Part shown: positions 53,001 through 64,000 of the stretch, piece after piece
Layout: each line of letters opens with the position of its first letter
Numbering within the stretch: position 1 is the first letter of the stretch
From: Selaginella tamariscina
Lineage: Eukaryota; Streptophyta; Lycopodiopsida; Selaginellales; Selaginellaceae
DNA: 64,000 nucleotides
Direction: 5' to 3'
Assembly: GCA_003024785.1 (NCBI GenBank)
Contig: PUQB01000510.1
Location: 1-64,000, forward strand
Position numbers and translations under genes: made by a program
The notes under the pieces: model-generated
What the model saw: the letters and a program-made list of their open reading frames with translations, nothing else
Told to the model about the DNA's origin: nothing
The model's database searches: none

Positions 53001-54027
53001 CCGAAGAAAGACCGAGCACGACCCGGAGAAGCATAGACTACGAAGCCCGGAGACGGTCCTCGTCTAGTCAGAACGGCGGTAAACAACCGGTGGACATCCC
53101 CACAGTCGAAGACGCCAGTACATCAAGACCTCGCAGAAGTTACCAGAGAACACCGGGCGAGATCACGACTGTAGTGGAAGATGGTACACCAAGGCCTTCA
53201 AACGGTGACGGGGCGAAACTAGTGGTAGTAACGTTCTCCCAACTGACCAAAACTACCGGAGTAATGGTAACAGCCATACTGGTGACGAAGCTAGTGGTAG
53301 TAATAGCCACCAGGATGTTGTTAGTAACCATGGTAATCTACAACCCGGCAGCAGCCAGTTTTGGAGAGAGGAAGCTGGTACATCAGCAAGGAAATCTCAA
53401 CCGTGGAACTTACGTGTGTGTTGCAAGGGCGGTCGAGATTAAGAGGAGCCTGGAGGGGATGAGGATACTTGTGGTGGAAGATACATTCTCCTTGCAGAAG
53501 ATTGCAAAGGCTATGTTAGAAAGAGAGGGTGCTGTCGTTGAGGTTGCTAGTAATGGTAAGGAGGCTGTCAATGTTTTTGGAGGTTCGTTGGCTGAGGATG
53601 AACAACAGGAGTTTGATCTTATTCTTATGGATTGTCAGGTAAAATGCTCGCATGCGTGCGTGTGCGTGTGTATGTCATATGCATATTTAGTTTCAAACAC
53701 AATATAATGTATGTTTGTAAACCTCTCTCTAGAGACACACGTGTATATATGCGATGGAGCGTACGTGTGTATATATGTGTAATATGTATATATTTATATG
53801 ATTATTTATTTATACAGATGCCAGTAATGGATGGATATGCAGCGACCATTAGAATAAGGGAGCTGGAAGAAGAGAGACCGCAAAGAACGACTATAATTGC
53901 ACTCACAGCACACGCCATGTCAAGTGACGCAGAGAAATGCAAACAGGTTGGCATGGATGCATATCTTTCTAAGCCTCTTAATCTTAAACAACTCATTAAA
54001 ACTCTTAATGAAATCGGTCTAAAATGA
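48530..54027 (+). CDS. CKI1: CKI1-like hybrid histidine kinase
   Basis: This is a membrane sensor kinase of the plant two-component pathway; CKI1 members signal without cytokinin and act in gametophyte development. Twelve exons: 48530-48737, 48784-49465, 49568-49749, 50078-50175, 50282-50374, 50669-50867, 51013-51412, 52011-52196, 52342-52550, 52606-52730, 52830-53638, 53818-54027. They give about 1,130 residues (Arabidopsis CKI1 1,122). TM1 is [16 protein letters not shown]. An extracellular domain follows, then TM2 ([20 protein letters not shown]). Kinase boxes: H box [13 protein letters not shown] with the phospho-His, N box [10 protein letters not shown]1 DTGLGIP, G2 [10 protein letters not shown]. 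The C-terminal receiver has ILVVEDT, phospho-acceptor LILMDCQMPVMDG and LSKPLN. Several one-base indels break the frame, for example after KESVSQ in exon 3 and in exons 4, 6, 7 and 9. In exon 11 the valine-rich reading is probably out of frame and a Ser/Asn/Gly-rich linker is the likely one. A start further upstream is possible. Confidence 0.92.
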
Positions 54028-56097
54028 TTTTTTTTAATCATTCATTTAATAAACTAAAATTATTTATATACTATGGGTCAAGATTTAGTGCAAATATGAG
54101 ATAATTACATAGTGTAAATGTGTGTAAGCTTAGGATAATGTATATTATTATGTGTACTTGTGTATATAATTGTTAATATTATTAAATTTTATCTACTCTC
54201 ACCAATTTGTTATTAATCCCTCCTCTAATAAATACAATAAAATAATTAAATATATTAAAGACAAGTAGGGTTATATATTATACAAAACGAAAATTATTAT
54301 TATTATACTTAAACACATACTTTAGAAAGTTACTTAGTATTAAATATCAATATATAACTTTAGGCCAATTTCAACCATATATGTTTTAAATAATAATAAA
54401 ATTTTGAATGTGATTAATATATATAAGCTTCAATTTTGAATATATATTAATGTAATTTAAAATTATATTATAATTGTCAAAGGTTTTACTTAAATGCCAA
54501 CACATAGCAATCCATATTGTTAAAATGGTTATGTGACATTAATACACAAGTGAACAATGTTAAATTTCCAAGGTAAATAAGAAATGCGTTGGTAAACATA
54601 ATTTTAATCTTACTTTGGAAATTCTAAATGATTTTAAAATCGTAAGAACATGCAAATTTTAGAATTTTTATTTTTCTAAATCATAATTTTTGCAAAATCT
54701 TATGATTTTAAAAATTACATATTCTAAATAAGATAATTTTATACTTAACAAATTCAAAAACATTTCTAAAATTTTACACATAACAAATTAAAAGTATTTC
54801 TTATTTAATTTTTAAAATTTACAAAAATAAAATTAAAAGTTGAAATTTACATTGCTATAAAAGTAACTGTGTAACACTCTTATCTTTCCTTTTACCTTAA
54901 TTCTATTATAATATTATAACATATCATATTTTTAAATCAACAACACACACAAGCAAGAGGAATCTTCATATTTCTTAAAAAATATAAAATATTCTTTTAT
55001 AAACCTTATTAAAATATTGCATTAAATTCACAAAAATAATTCAAATTTATGGCACAACTAACTAATGAGCATTTATTTAATTTAAATTAAAGATAAAAAG
55101 AAATGATTTTCTTAAATTAAGTATTTTCATTGTGGAGTGACACTATATATTCCTCTTGCATAGTACACATACACCACACACATTTGTTGCCTGACACTAC
55201 ATATAATTAGACATCTATCTTAGTTTGTCCCTTTATTTGCATGTATATATTCAAGAAGGCAAAATATGCTATGGAATTTATTTGAATCCCACAAGCCATA
55301 AAGTAGCATCAAAAAGGTATATATAGGCATGTTTAGGGAAGGCTACATCATACATTTTTTGACTTAAAAAGATGATCATGTGTAGTGTATATTTTAATTA
55401 ATTTAAATCACATAGCTTTCCAAGGAGGTTGTTTGAAAGTCATGTGGATATATTTAATAAGTATTTCAATTTGAAAAGACATGTTCCAAAGTGAATAATA
55501 AATATTTAAAAAATTTAAATTAAAAAACATGTAAATACATTTGCATATGAAAGTATTGGATGTTTCTTAAAAGGTAATGAACTAAAGTTTTTTTCAAATA
55601 CCACTTCCTCTCTAAATTTGTTTGCATACTCCAATATGTAAATATAAAAAAATGACTTGTGAAATCTTCATAAGCAAACTTGTCCTTAATCGTCCATTTT
55701 TTAATAATTTCTTTCAATCATCTAGAGTTTATTTATATATATACGATGATTAAATATATATCCATCTTTGCATCCACTTTCTTGATATTGGCAAGTAACC
55801 AATCTTTTAATTGTTTTAGTACAAGAGCTTTATTTATAAAAAAGTCTGACTTTAGTGATGCTATAGATGACTTCCTCACTATGTCCCTTTTGTTAATCCC
55901 TAAAAAAAACTATTAATTATGAATATATGAAGAAAGAATTGACTTATGCAAATAAAGGCCAATTATGTCTCAATCAACTATGTGATGTGAATCTACTATT
56001 TGGATAACCTTCCTTAGTTTCACTTATATTTAAAAAGTTATTTTATTAAATCATGCATAAATAAAATGTATTAACCTTAAAGGTTCTTTTTATTATA

Positions 56098-56175
<78 letters not shown>

Positions 56176-59100
56176 TTGTCCATTACTATATGTTGAACAA
56201 AATATGATTTAATTAAAGATGTCAACTTTCAAAAGGAGTGACCTTATACTTATGGTAAGTCACTTTGTGTGTACATGTGTAAGTATATAAGCAATTAGTA
56301 TAGACTTCTTCATATAAGGAGGATATATGTTTATGGTAGGTATGTCTATACACACATAGTTGGTTAATTGTATGATGAAAAACATTACAATTTATGATTT
56401 AATTTATTAAAGAGGTTGTGCCAACTAAGGCAATAGTGTAGAAATAGGAAGTCAAAGGTAACAAGTTGCCAAGATCAACTTCCTCACCCAAAAAAAAATT
56501 TGGATAATAGCAAGAAGGCTTGTAAGACATATGATGCAACAATTAAACTCATATATTACAGCTTCAAGCCAAGAAAGTATAATCAACCCTTCCTTAAGAA
56601 TCCCTATATATATATATATATATCTTTTGATGCTCTTACTTGTGTGACAATTTGACTTCATCACACGAATATGAATACGGATACGGATACAAATACAAAT
56701 AAGGATATGAATAAGATCATAATAACCAGTTCAAATAATGATATGGATATGGATAATGGTCATTCAAATTAGCTAAGTCTAGATTTGGTTTCCCTTATAA
56801 TATATAAGGGTGAATGTGATCAGGGTTAAACATTCCGATTTCAACACTAGTTTAGGAGCTAAGTCTTTTGTTTTGTTTCGATCTTGTAATTCAACTTGTT
56901 TCCTGTCTTTCGGTTTATTCCTAACAATTTAAATTGGAATGCTTCTTCCATTTCTTGATTTACATGTTTTTATCAATGTCGAATTCTTTGTGTAATAGTT
57001 TCAGCAGCTTCAAGCTTAAGAATCAACAATTACAATAGGATTTACAATGATAGTTCATTCCCATCATGTTTCAAAACCAAAAGTTAGCTACTAACAAAGT
57101 TGTGTTATAATTTTGGGGTTTTATGAATCAAGTTCAAACTGGTCTTTTGCTTACACCCACATTGGTACAAGTGGTCTCATAGGCACACTCCTCAGCGATG
57201 TAACTTTGAATGGTTTGCACCTTTATTTGAGAATGACTCACCACTCTTGAAATCCTAAGATATGTTTTTCCAAGCTTTTGAAGCTACCTTCGGTGATCTT
57301 GATTGTGAATGCAAGGTAGTAATTAAGCTTTAAAATTTAGGCAAGGTTCTCATGCGGCATCCAAATATGCTTCTAATTATTTATTGCTTTCATGACATCA
57401 ATTGGGATGACACTGCCCTCCATGATAGTTCAGAGAAGATCTTTGTGACAATGTTAAGACTCTCAAGGACTTAAATTCTTTGGATAAAACTATTAGCTCA
57501 TGCAGTTTGTATGATAATCGACTTTTTGAGCATTGTTAAAACAAATGTTCTTGACAAGTGAATGTTTCTTCGACCACAAGGACCACTGACATAAGCTGAG
57601 CGACAACGACATCTTTAAGCAAAGTTGTGTTATAATATGGTAAGGACGGACACCGAATTGCTAGGTGCGTAAATCGATAATGAATTCAAGCTAAGGTGGT
57701 GAAGTCTCTTAGTCGAGTTGGGAAATGAAGAGGTCCAATCTAAATAGGAGCATTCAATTAAACCATTGCAAGTCTCCAAATATCTCTTCTTCGATAGTAG
57801 TTTTACATGTGATCTTGACAACCAAAACCAACAAACCCTTTCTTTGTTCGTTTAATATCTCAACATATGACAATATTTAAATTAACATAGCAACTCTACT
57901 TGATAATGGTGCAATTAGCAACTTAATTAACCACTTCTTCATCTAATAACATAATCTAAAGCTTCGTTTGCATTTCAATTTAATTGAAGTAGCAGTTGCT
58001 GATGAAAGATTAATGACGTTTGACATTGTAAAATAACTTCGATTGTGTGGATCTTTTTATAAGTTTATTGGGTTTTCTTATATAACCTCAATGTTAAGAA
58101 TCTATATAACAATTTTATCATATATATCTATCATGAACACCCGTATAACTACCTTCCTCAATCTTAACCACATGGCACACATGGCCCCATCCGACAATTA
58201 CCATAAATTCTTACAAAAGAAAAAAAACAACTCTCATAAAGTTGTTAAAGAACACCAAATAAGGACACAATAATAATTAATTAGCTCTTGACATTGTTTA
58301 ACCATAATAAATGAAAAAGGGAAAAGAGTGGTGACCAAGAAGAACAAATAAAGGAATAGTAATAAATTAACTTGAGTATCTTATGTACAAATGTAGATAA
58401 CTAATATATATATCTATTATAAGCAATGTGTGTACATCAATTTATATAATAAATCATATTACTTAATACCTTCTTAATTAATAACTTGTAACACCTAATA
58501 AAAATGCTTGATCCCAACTTTGGCCTTAGGCAATACTTAATAACCTTCATTTTTAATATTTAATATATTTTAGTTAGTCCCAAGTTGTGTAATAACTTAT
58601 ATTGCTATACAACCGTATCAAAAATATACATATATATACATATACATAACCCTTCAAAACCATATTTTATTTGTACATGTATTGTATATATACAAACATG
58701 TATATTATATTCCCCGGCCTTTAGCAACCCTCCTCCTTAGTTAATAACTTTTTAGTCCCAACATTATTAACTAAGAGGTTTTATTGTATATGTGTTTTTA
58801 CATTGTTATATAAACTATATTTATATATAAATATATATTTTATACATAATTAAAAACAAGACTATGAATCTGATTGTTGAACATAACATCATTTCAATCC
58901 ACAGATCCTATAGTAGATAACATCTCAGAAATTTTAGATTCTTCATTTATTTAAATTATACCTCGATGCCCAAGGATAAAAAGTGTCATTAACGTAAAGT
59001 TTAATTTCAATGCCAAATTGAATTAAAAGAATATTCCTTATATATTTGATATAATTGTGTGTTCCTGGCATGCAGCATGCATATGGACAAGTAGGCAAAA

Positions 59101-60240
59101 TAGTCACCCCCTAAACAAAATGTTAAACTGAGATAGATGTCGTGCATGATAACAAGTGTACAGTGTCAAGCAACAGCTGTGTGTGGTGTCTATGTACACT
59201 CGACAATGGAAATGATGAAGCATAGGACCTCATAGTTTCAATTTTATTTTTAATTTAATATAAATAAATGCTCATTCAATTAAGTCATGACATATAAAAA
59301 TTGAATATATTATTTAACTAAATCAAGCCTTAAAGATAGTAATTTTAGATTAAAACTCCTAAAATTTTATAAATTATATATGCATTGTTTAACACATTAT
59401 TACTTTAATAGTTAATAAAGTTTCTAAGTATGCAGAAGTACCTAGAAATTCAAAGTCTTAAAAATTATTATTTTATTTAAATATATAAAGTTCTAAGGAA
59501 ATTTATATATAATTATAGTTTTCCATGTATTATGTATATTACAAAATCATTCATAGAAATATCATGTTTCAATGTAGATATAAAATTATATTAATGCTTT
59601 TCCATTTTGTAAGGGTATGCATACATGCACACGGAATGAGTGCCTGATGTCTTACCTAGTTGTTAAGTTTATGTTGTTCAGATCCTATTTTGATTTTATA
59701 GCATGTTGTTAGAACAATAATATGTTAATGTTAATTAGTATTGCATTTTATTTAACTTCTCACTTGTAAATATTATATTTATAAAACCACTAAGGCATAT
59801 TTAAGTTTTATAATACATAAATTATTAAAGAATATATTAACTATTTATCTATAAAATAAATCGGTCAAAAACAACTCATTAAAGACTTTATTTTTATTAA
59901 ATGGGATGTATAAGCAAGATGATATTCTATGCTGTCAAGGTATATGTTATGTTTGTATATACTGTGTGTTTCCTGCCCTAGCTAGTAGTGGAATCCTGAG
60001 ACTCTCTCTCTCACACACACACACACACACAAATGTACGGCTGGAGGAAAACACATATACATGCGCACATATACCGTGTCTAATATATATAGAATGCATC
60101 ATATATAAAGATGGACACATGGAGTCCAGGCAAGCTTATCATCATATATGTAGCAAGAATCATATGGCATATGGACCGGTATTATATATGCAAAAGGACA
60201 GACTAGCTTAGCATTACATATATCGTATCAAATATTAATA
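54028..60240. other. Long AT-rich intergenic region
   Basis: Over 6 kb with no recognisable gene. It holds a long AT palindromic microsatellite at 56105-56170, a TATATA tract at 56606-56624, and a GATACGAATA-type degenerate repeat at 56665-56760. There is a GC-richer stretch at 56800-57830 that might be decayed transposon, and an inverted repeat CTTAGTTAATAA/TTATTAACTAAG at 58736-58775. Short open frames lack motifs. Confidence 0.55.
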
Positions 60241-60340
60241 TGTTATTATACATATAAACTAGCCATCCACTCCAACCACCGAGATGGTTGTTGGGTTGTC
60301 ATATCGCTGCTGACTAGACTATCGGTTCAAATCCAACCTG

Positions 60341-60350
60341 GCCACGTGGC
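60341..60350. promoter_or_regulatory. Palindromic G-box/ABRE
   Basis: GCCACGTGGC is a perfect 10-base palindrome containing CACGTG and the ABRE core ACGTGGC. It lies about 200 bases upstream of the AWPM-19-like start codon. It is a plausible bZIP (ABF) or bHLH binding site, which fits a family known to be ABA-induced. Confidence 0.6.
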
Positions 60351-60548
60351 AACAGCGATTTCTTTAGATTCTAGCCGTTGATTTGGAGTTATTCCATATC
60401 ATAGCCGTTGGGGTAAACGCCCTGCTGGCTATCGCTGTCCCACTAAACGGGAAGATAGTTTAAGAAGTTCTTCCTGCTTATAAGTTGAGGGTTTTAGTAC
60501 CTCTTTGTCCATACTTAAGTTTTACACACATTGGCACTCAGTTGAGTA

Positions 60549-61321
60549 ATGGCAATTCCTCCACAGCTCAAGTTGAGCCATCACCTAACAGTCAAGGCTT
60601 TGTTAACTCCTCTAATTGTTCTTAATTTCTGTCTCTATGCAACACTTCTTGGAATTGCTGGGTGGGCTTACAACAAGAAGCTAAATGGTTCCTTTGTTGG
60701 AGGTTCTCTCTCTCTCCTCTCTCTCTTCTATCTCCTTCTCTCTCTAACTTGGAACTATGTATACAGCAAGCGAGGTGACTTCAGACCTGATTAACTACAC
60801 ATTGATTTCTGGGATAGTGGGGATTTCTTCAGTTCTATCTGGGCTTCATTACACGAGGAAATGGACTCCAGAAAGCAAAGCTTCTGCAGCTGCTACCTCT
60901 ATCATTGCGTTTCCTTTGGCAATCTTGGCTCTGGGGTGGGTGAATTTCGCTTTTGTTACTTCCATTACATCTTTTATTTGCTGAATCTTGTGTTAAATTT
61001 TCAGAATCGCATCTAAATATGTTCACGTTGGTCATCTCCACGACAAGAAGCTTGTAAGTATTTGTTTGCAATCTGCACTATGTAGATCTATCTAAAGATG
61101 TCTACAGGTTTATACATATCATCCACACACACAATCATTTGCTTAATACTGACTGAAAGCTTGTTCACATTCAGACTACATTAGCTGCATTCGCAATTAT
61201 AATTGGAGTAACGCAGCTGCTGTACACATTACTTGTGCATGGTGTATTTGGTGAAGACAAGCTTATTGGACATACAGCTCCTACGGCATCTGAAGAAAAC
61301 CGTTCCAGTAGCAGCGAGTGA
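60549..61321 (+). CDS. AWPM-19-like (PM19) membrane protein
   Basis: The AWPM-19/PM19 family are four-helix plasma-membrane proteins induced by ABA, cold or drying; a rice member has been reported to move ABA into cells. Four exons, 60549-60702, 60767-60935, 61005-61053 and 61175-61321, give an intact 172-residue product. Predicted helices: LLTPLIVLNFCLYATLLGIA (about residues 19-38), TLISGIVGISSVLSGL, SIIAFPLAILALGIA, and LAAFAIIIGVTQLLYTLLV. Family motifs LNFCLY..LLGIAGWA.N, SGLHYTRKWTPES and the loop YVHVGH are present; the tail is short, polar and serine-rich. Intron 1 has a GTTCTC donor and a CT-rich body; if retained it would truncate the protein at 60794. The leader begins near 60480. 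There is a G-box upstream. Confidence 0.9.
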
Positions 61322-62980
61322 GAAGCCCATAGCTGCTGAATCTGCCGTATGATTACCTTAAACTCATACAAATGGTTGTTATTCTTTATGTATAGATTGA
61401 TTTTATGAAATGAAAAATGCATTTATTCAAAACTTTACATCTTACTCTTTGTCCGAGTAATCAGAAATCATATATATCTTTGTTAATATAAACATTTTTC
61501 AAGTGTTATTGTGGAATCGTTTGGAATAGAGGTACTACTGAGGACTGGCAACTGAATAAATCCCATTATGGAATCTAGCTTCGCTCAGATGGTCAACGAT
61601 TCGTTCCGTTCTGTATCACAATATCAACGACCGGTGGTCAGAAGAATATACGTAGACAATGTTCGCTAGATTGTAGCATCCTTAAGAAAACAACGGAAAA
61701 AGAAGAATCAGACCCATAGAGATAACAATGATCCGTATCTGCAGCCTCCGCTATATTGGCTACATAGTCTACCTCTCCATCCATCCCCTGTATCTTAACT
61801 TTAATTTTCCGAGTGGTAGAACGTATGCCTCCACTTGTCGGAAGGGGTCAATGACGAATAAGTTAAATCTTCATGTAATTGCTCGACTTGGCTCCTTAGA
61901 TCCTTAGGCCTAGATCCGAACTCCTCCAAGTCTTGGGCTGTGAGATGCCCAAGACGGGCTACTCCTGTCAGATCAGAAAAGCAGGACGAGAAGTTGCAAG
62001 TCCTGCTGTTATTTAGCATCGTCAGACTTGTTTGGGTGACAATGCGACATGTTAATTGCCGTGCGAGAGTATAGAAAAACTGGGGCCTAGACTCCTCAAA
62101 GCAGCTCCAGTGACTCGGTCCCTCGTCACGTACTGTTTATAACCAGTCTGAGACCTATGTTTATCCCAATGATATATATTTTCCAGCCTGAGAATGAACA
62201 AAAGTTCCCACCTGAATGGAGGAGGTGGTTCTTTCATCGGCGACTTAAACAAGGAATATCATAAACGCGTCGCTCCGCTCCCGTCTGCGAAATCCACTTT
62301 CAATGGCAGATCGAAAACATCTTCCAAAATAATCCACTCGCATGTCCTGCAGCGCCAGAGCTAGGAAAGCAAGTCGTCAGGCTCCAACTGAGGATCAGAA
62401 GACGCTTGCAAAGATATTAATCCTTTCTAGTCGAGACGTCCCCAAAGTATTCTCCTCAGTCCAGTACAACCCTATGATACGGGAGGTACTTGTGGTTGTG
62501 GGGCTTCCACCGAGTCAGAGAAACTGCCTCATAGTTGCATGTAGAATATTGGTGTGGAATGACTGGGCAGCCGTTAAGAGTGCTGATGCAGAAATTGAAT
62601 CCGCTTCCTGATTAGTATCTAATCATAAACCCCAGATATCGTGGCATCCCTCCAGTTAAAGTTGGAGTATATCGTTCGGCTCACTACGAGAGTAACCGAA
62701 AGCCTGTCGAAGAAAGTCGGAACAAGTTTCAGCACAAACATAGGAATGATAAGCGGGATGCCGTCAGCCTCTCGCAGCTCTATGCCGCGTGCTGACTTTC
62801 CTGTAGAGAGTGCACATATGAGGATAAGAGGTATGCCCGAACCCTTCTGCCCCGTTGATTTCGTCCAAGAATAAGGAGACTAGAATCGGCCTCTTGTGTG
62901 ACGTCTTCATAGCTTTACGGAAGAAAAGGGTCGGCACAAGCATCGAAATAGCTGAAAAGAGAAGTCTGTGTGTTTCCATT
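61322..62980. other. Degraded coding-like DNA, identity unresolved
   Basis: GC content is near that of exons and there are open segments of 60-90 codons on both strands (for example 61801-62019 minus, 62052-62252 minus, 62342-62611 plus, 62764-62979 minus). None shows a family motif I can name. Broken frames on one strand, next to a copia remnant, suggest a decayed retroelement or host gene. Confidence 0.35.
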
Positions 62981-62984
62981 CGTT

Positions 62985-63252
62985 GGAAGAGATAACAATG
63001 CGACCTATATTTTTCTCCATATTACGAGCTTCTAAAGTCGGCCACTTTGGTACATAGATGATTCGAAGAGCTTGAACTTGAAGATAATGGGATCGCAAAA
63101 TCCTCTATATAAGAGGATTATTATTGATAGAAAGAGCCGTTGTCCGCAATTTGCCACTGTCTGCAAAATTCAATTTAAGTTAACCGAGCAGCTTGTACTG
63201 TAGCATGTGTGTCACTTGAGTTAGCACTGTAGCATGTGTGTCACTTGACTTT
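62985..63252 (-). repeat. Possible copia LTR segment with internal direct repeat
   Basis: On the minus strand a purine tract (ATGGGGGAGAG, near 63262-63272) downstream of the RNase H remnant is followed by a short direct repeat containing CACTGTAGCATGTGTGTCAC (plus strand, about 63226-63245, with a near copy at about 63197-63216). A TATATAGAGGATTTTG promoter-like motif lies at about 63090-63105. This is the expected place for a 3' LTR, but its far end is not defined. Confidence 0.35.
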
Positions 63253-63289
63253 CTCTCAACTCTCCCCCATAAGCTAAGTGCTACGTTAA

Positions 63290-63700
63290 GCCAAGCCTGG
63301 TCCTAAATAAGAGGAACTGGTGGAGGCTCGAAGATGTCAGTGAGCATTTCCCCTGTAATTATGTAGATAATCCATATTACTCCTGCATCAACTTGTTCCC
63401 ACACATAATGACATTGGACGAGGATGTGCTTACTACAACCATGAAACACTAGTCATGGATCATGGCAATGCTGTTCTGATTGTCACACCATCTAGTAATG
63501 GGCCCAAGTTGAGGATTATCCAGATCCTCTATCAACCACTTTAATCATATAACCTCATAGTCAATGCAATATATTCCACTTTAGCAGATAAAAGTGCTAC
63601 AACACTCTGCCGTTTAGTGGCCCCAACTGATGGCAACCCTACATACATTGAGGATGTCAAACTGATTCAATTCTCAACAAGAGAAGAAAAACCTGAAGGG
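63290..63700 (-). pseudogene. Ty1/copia RNase H remnant
   Basis: Reading the minus strand in shifting frames gives a copia-type RNase H: ATKRQSVVALLSAKVEYIAL, VIWLKWLIEDL, CDNQNSIAMIHD, then SKHILVQCHYVWEQVDAGVI and GEMLTDIFE. These correspond to the S.AEAEY, CDNQ.AI and KHI motifs at the end of copia polyproteins. Several frame breaks and stops show it is dead or poorly assembled. The upstream domains should lie beyond the window's right edge. Confidence 0.75.
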
Positions 63701-64000
63701 GAATCGACAGTGTGGATGCTCTCAAAGTAATACCCAAGCTTGGGACTTCTAGTATGACACCCATTGTGATATGGATTTAGTGACAATTTTATGCGAGATG
63801 GTGAGTTTTAAAGAAGCACATGAAGATGAGATTTGTGGAGATAATGCATATACAAGGGACTGCACCTGGTCTAGGTGTAACATCCACATTAAACAACATA
63901 GAGGAGTAATAAGTTTGTATTTTTCTAGATTTTGCTTTATATAATTTTCATTTAAAATATTAAAGACCATGGATGTTTATACTAGTATATACTTAATTAA

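Noticed and set aside
52850..53707. 285-codon open frame taken whole as histidine kinase sequence
   Set aside because: Its middle is an unnatural valine-rich run, while the next frame gives a normal Ser/Asn/Gly-rich linker. It also reads past the donor at 53639. Only parts belong to the kinase.
60262..60345. Possible tRNA gene
   Set aside because: A B-box-like motif is present, but the T-stem has only about three of five pairs and no acceptor stem or anticodon arm could be built.

Overview
This is nuclear DNA of a land plant. The evidence is a set of plant-type, intron-rich genes: a class B heat-shock factor, a plant core alpha-1,3-fucosyltransferase, a 1-Cys peroxiredoxin, a ZOP1-like splicing factor, a CKI1-type histidine kinase and an AWPM-19 membrane protein. 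TTTAGGG motifs and a chromodomain Ty3/gypsy element with an initiator-Met-tRNA primer site agree. Intergenic DNA is very AT-rich, and introns are loaded with TG, GA and TA microsatellites. A bryophyte or other seedless plant is my best guess, but the sequence alone does not prove it.

Layout. 1-509 (-): 5' part of an HsfB gene, cut by the window edge. 510-6600: AT-rich repeats with one unrecognised coding-like remnant (3064-3905). 6631-9303 (-): fucosyltransferase, divergent from CKS1 (10076-10515, +). 10993-12303 (+): 1-Cys peroxiredoxin. 13481-14974 (+): ZOP1/WBP4-like splicing factor. 16245-18567 (+): mitochondrial carrier. 19307-25485 (-): UPF1, 30 exons. 25486-45686: transposon-rich, with a solo LTR with target-site duplication (27357-29086), a complete but frame-broken chromovirus (32195-39833) and two decayed LTR copies (29710-30095, 42640-43812). 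45687-47007 (-): secreted Ole e 1/proline-rich protein. 47930-48350: small Cys-rich hypothetical. 48530-54027 (+): CKI1-like hybrid histidine kinase. 54028-60548: AT-rich, no gene recognised. 60549-61321 (+): AWPM-19-like protein with a G-box promoter. 61322-64000: degraded DNA including a Ty1/copia RNase H remnant.

The host genes are an ordinary plant assortment and not an operon-like system. They cover the heat response, N-glycan maturation in the Golgi, the cell cycle, peroxide detoxification, splicing, mitochondrial transport, mRNA decay, two-component signalling and the cell surface. Two genes typical of ABA or desiccation responses (peroxiredoxin and AWPM-19) carry ABRE/G-box cores just upstream.

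Most long genes carry single-base insertions or deletions, mostly at short homopolymers. Splice sites and the rest of the reading frame are intact. Restoring one base at each place gives family-typical lengths and consistent intron phases. I read these as assembly errors and not as pseudogenes. Exon coordinates were placed by eye from splice consensus and family similarity.

I found no convincing undescribed biological system. The most unusual items are the long self-complementary CT-TA-GA tract in an intron, the bias of TG tracts toward 5' splice sites, a duplicated block that carries an exon tail, and the retroelement structures.
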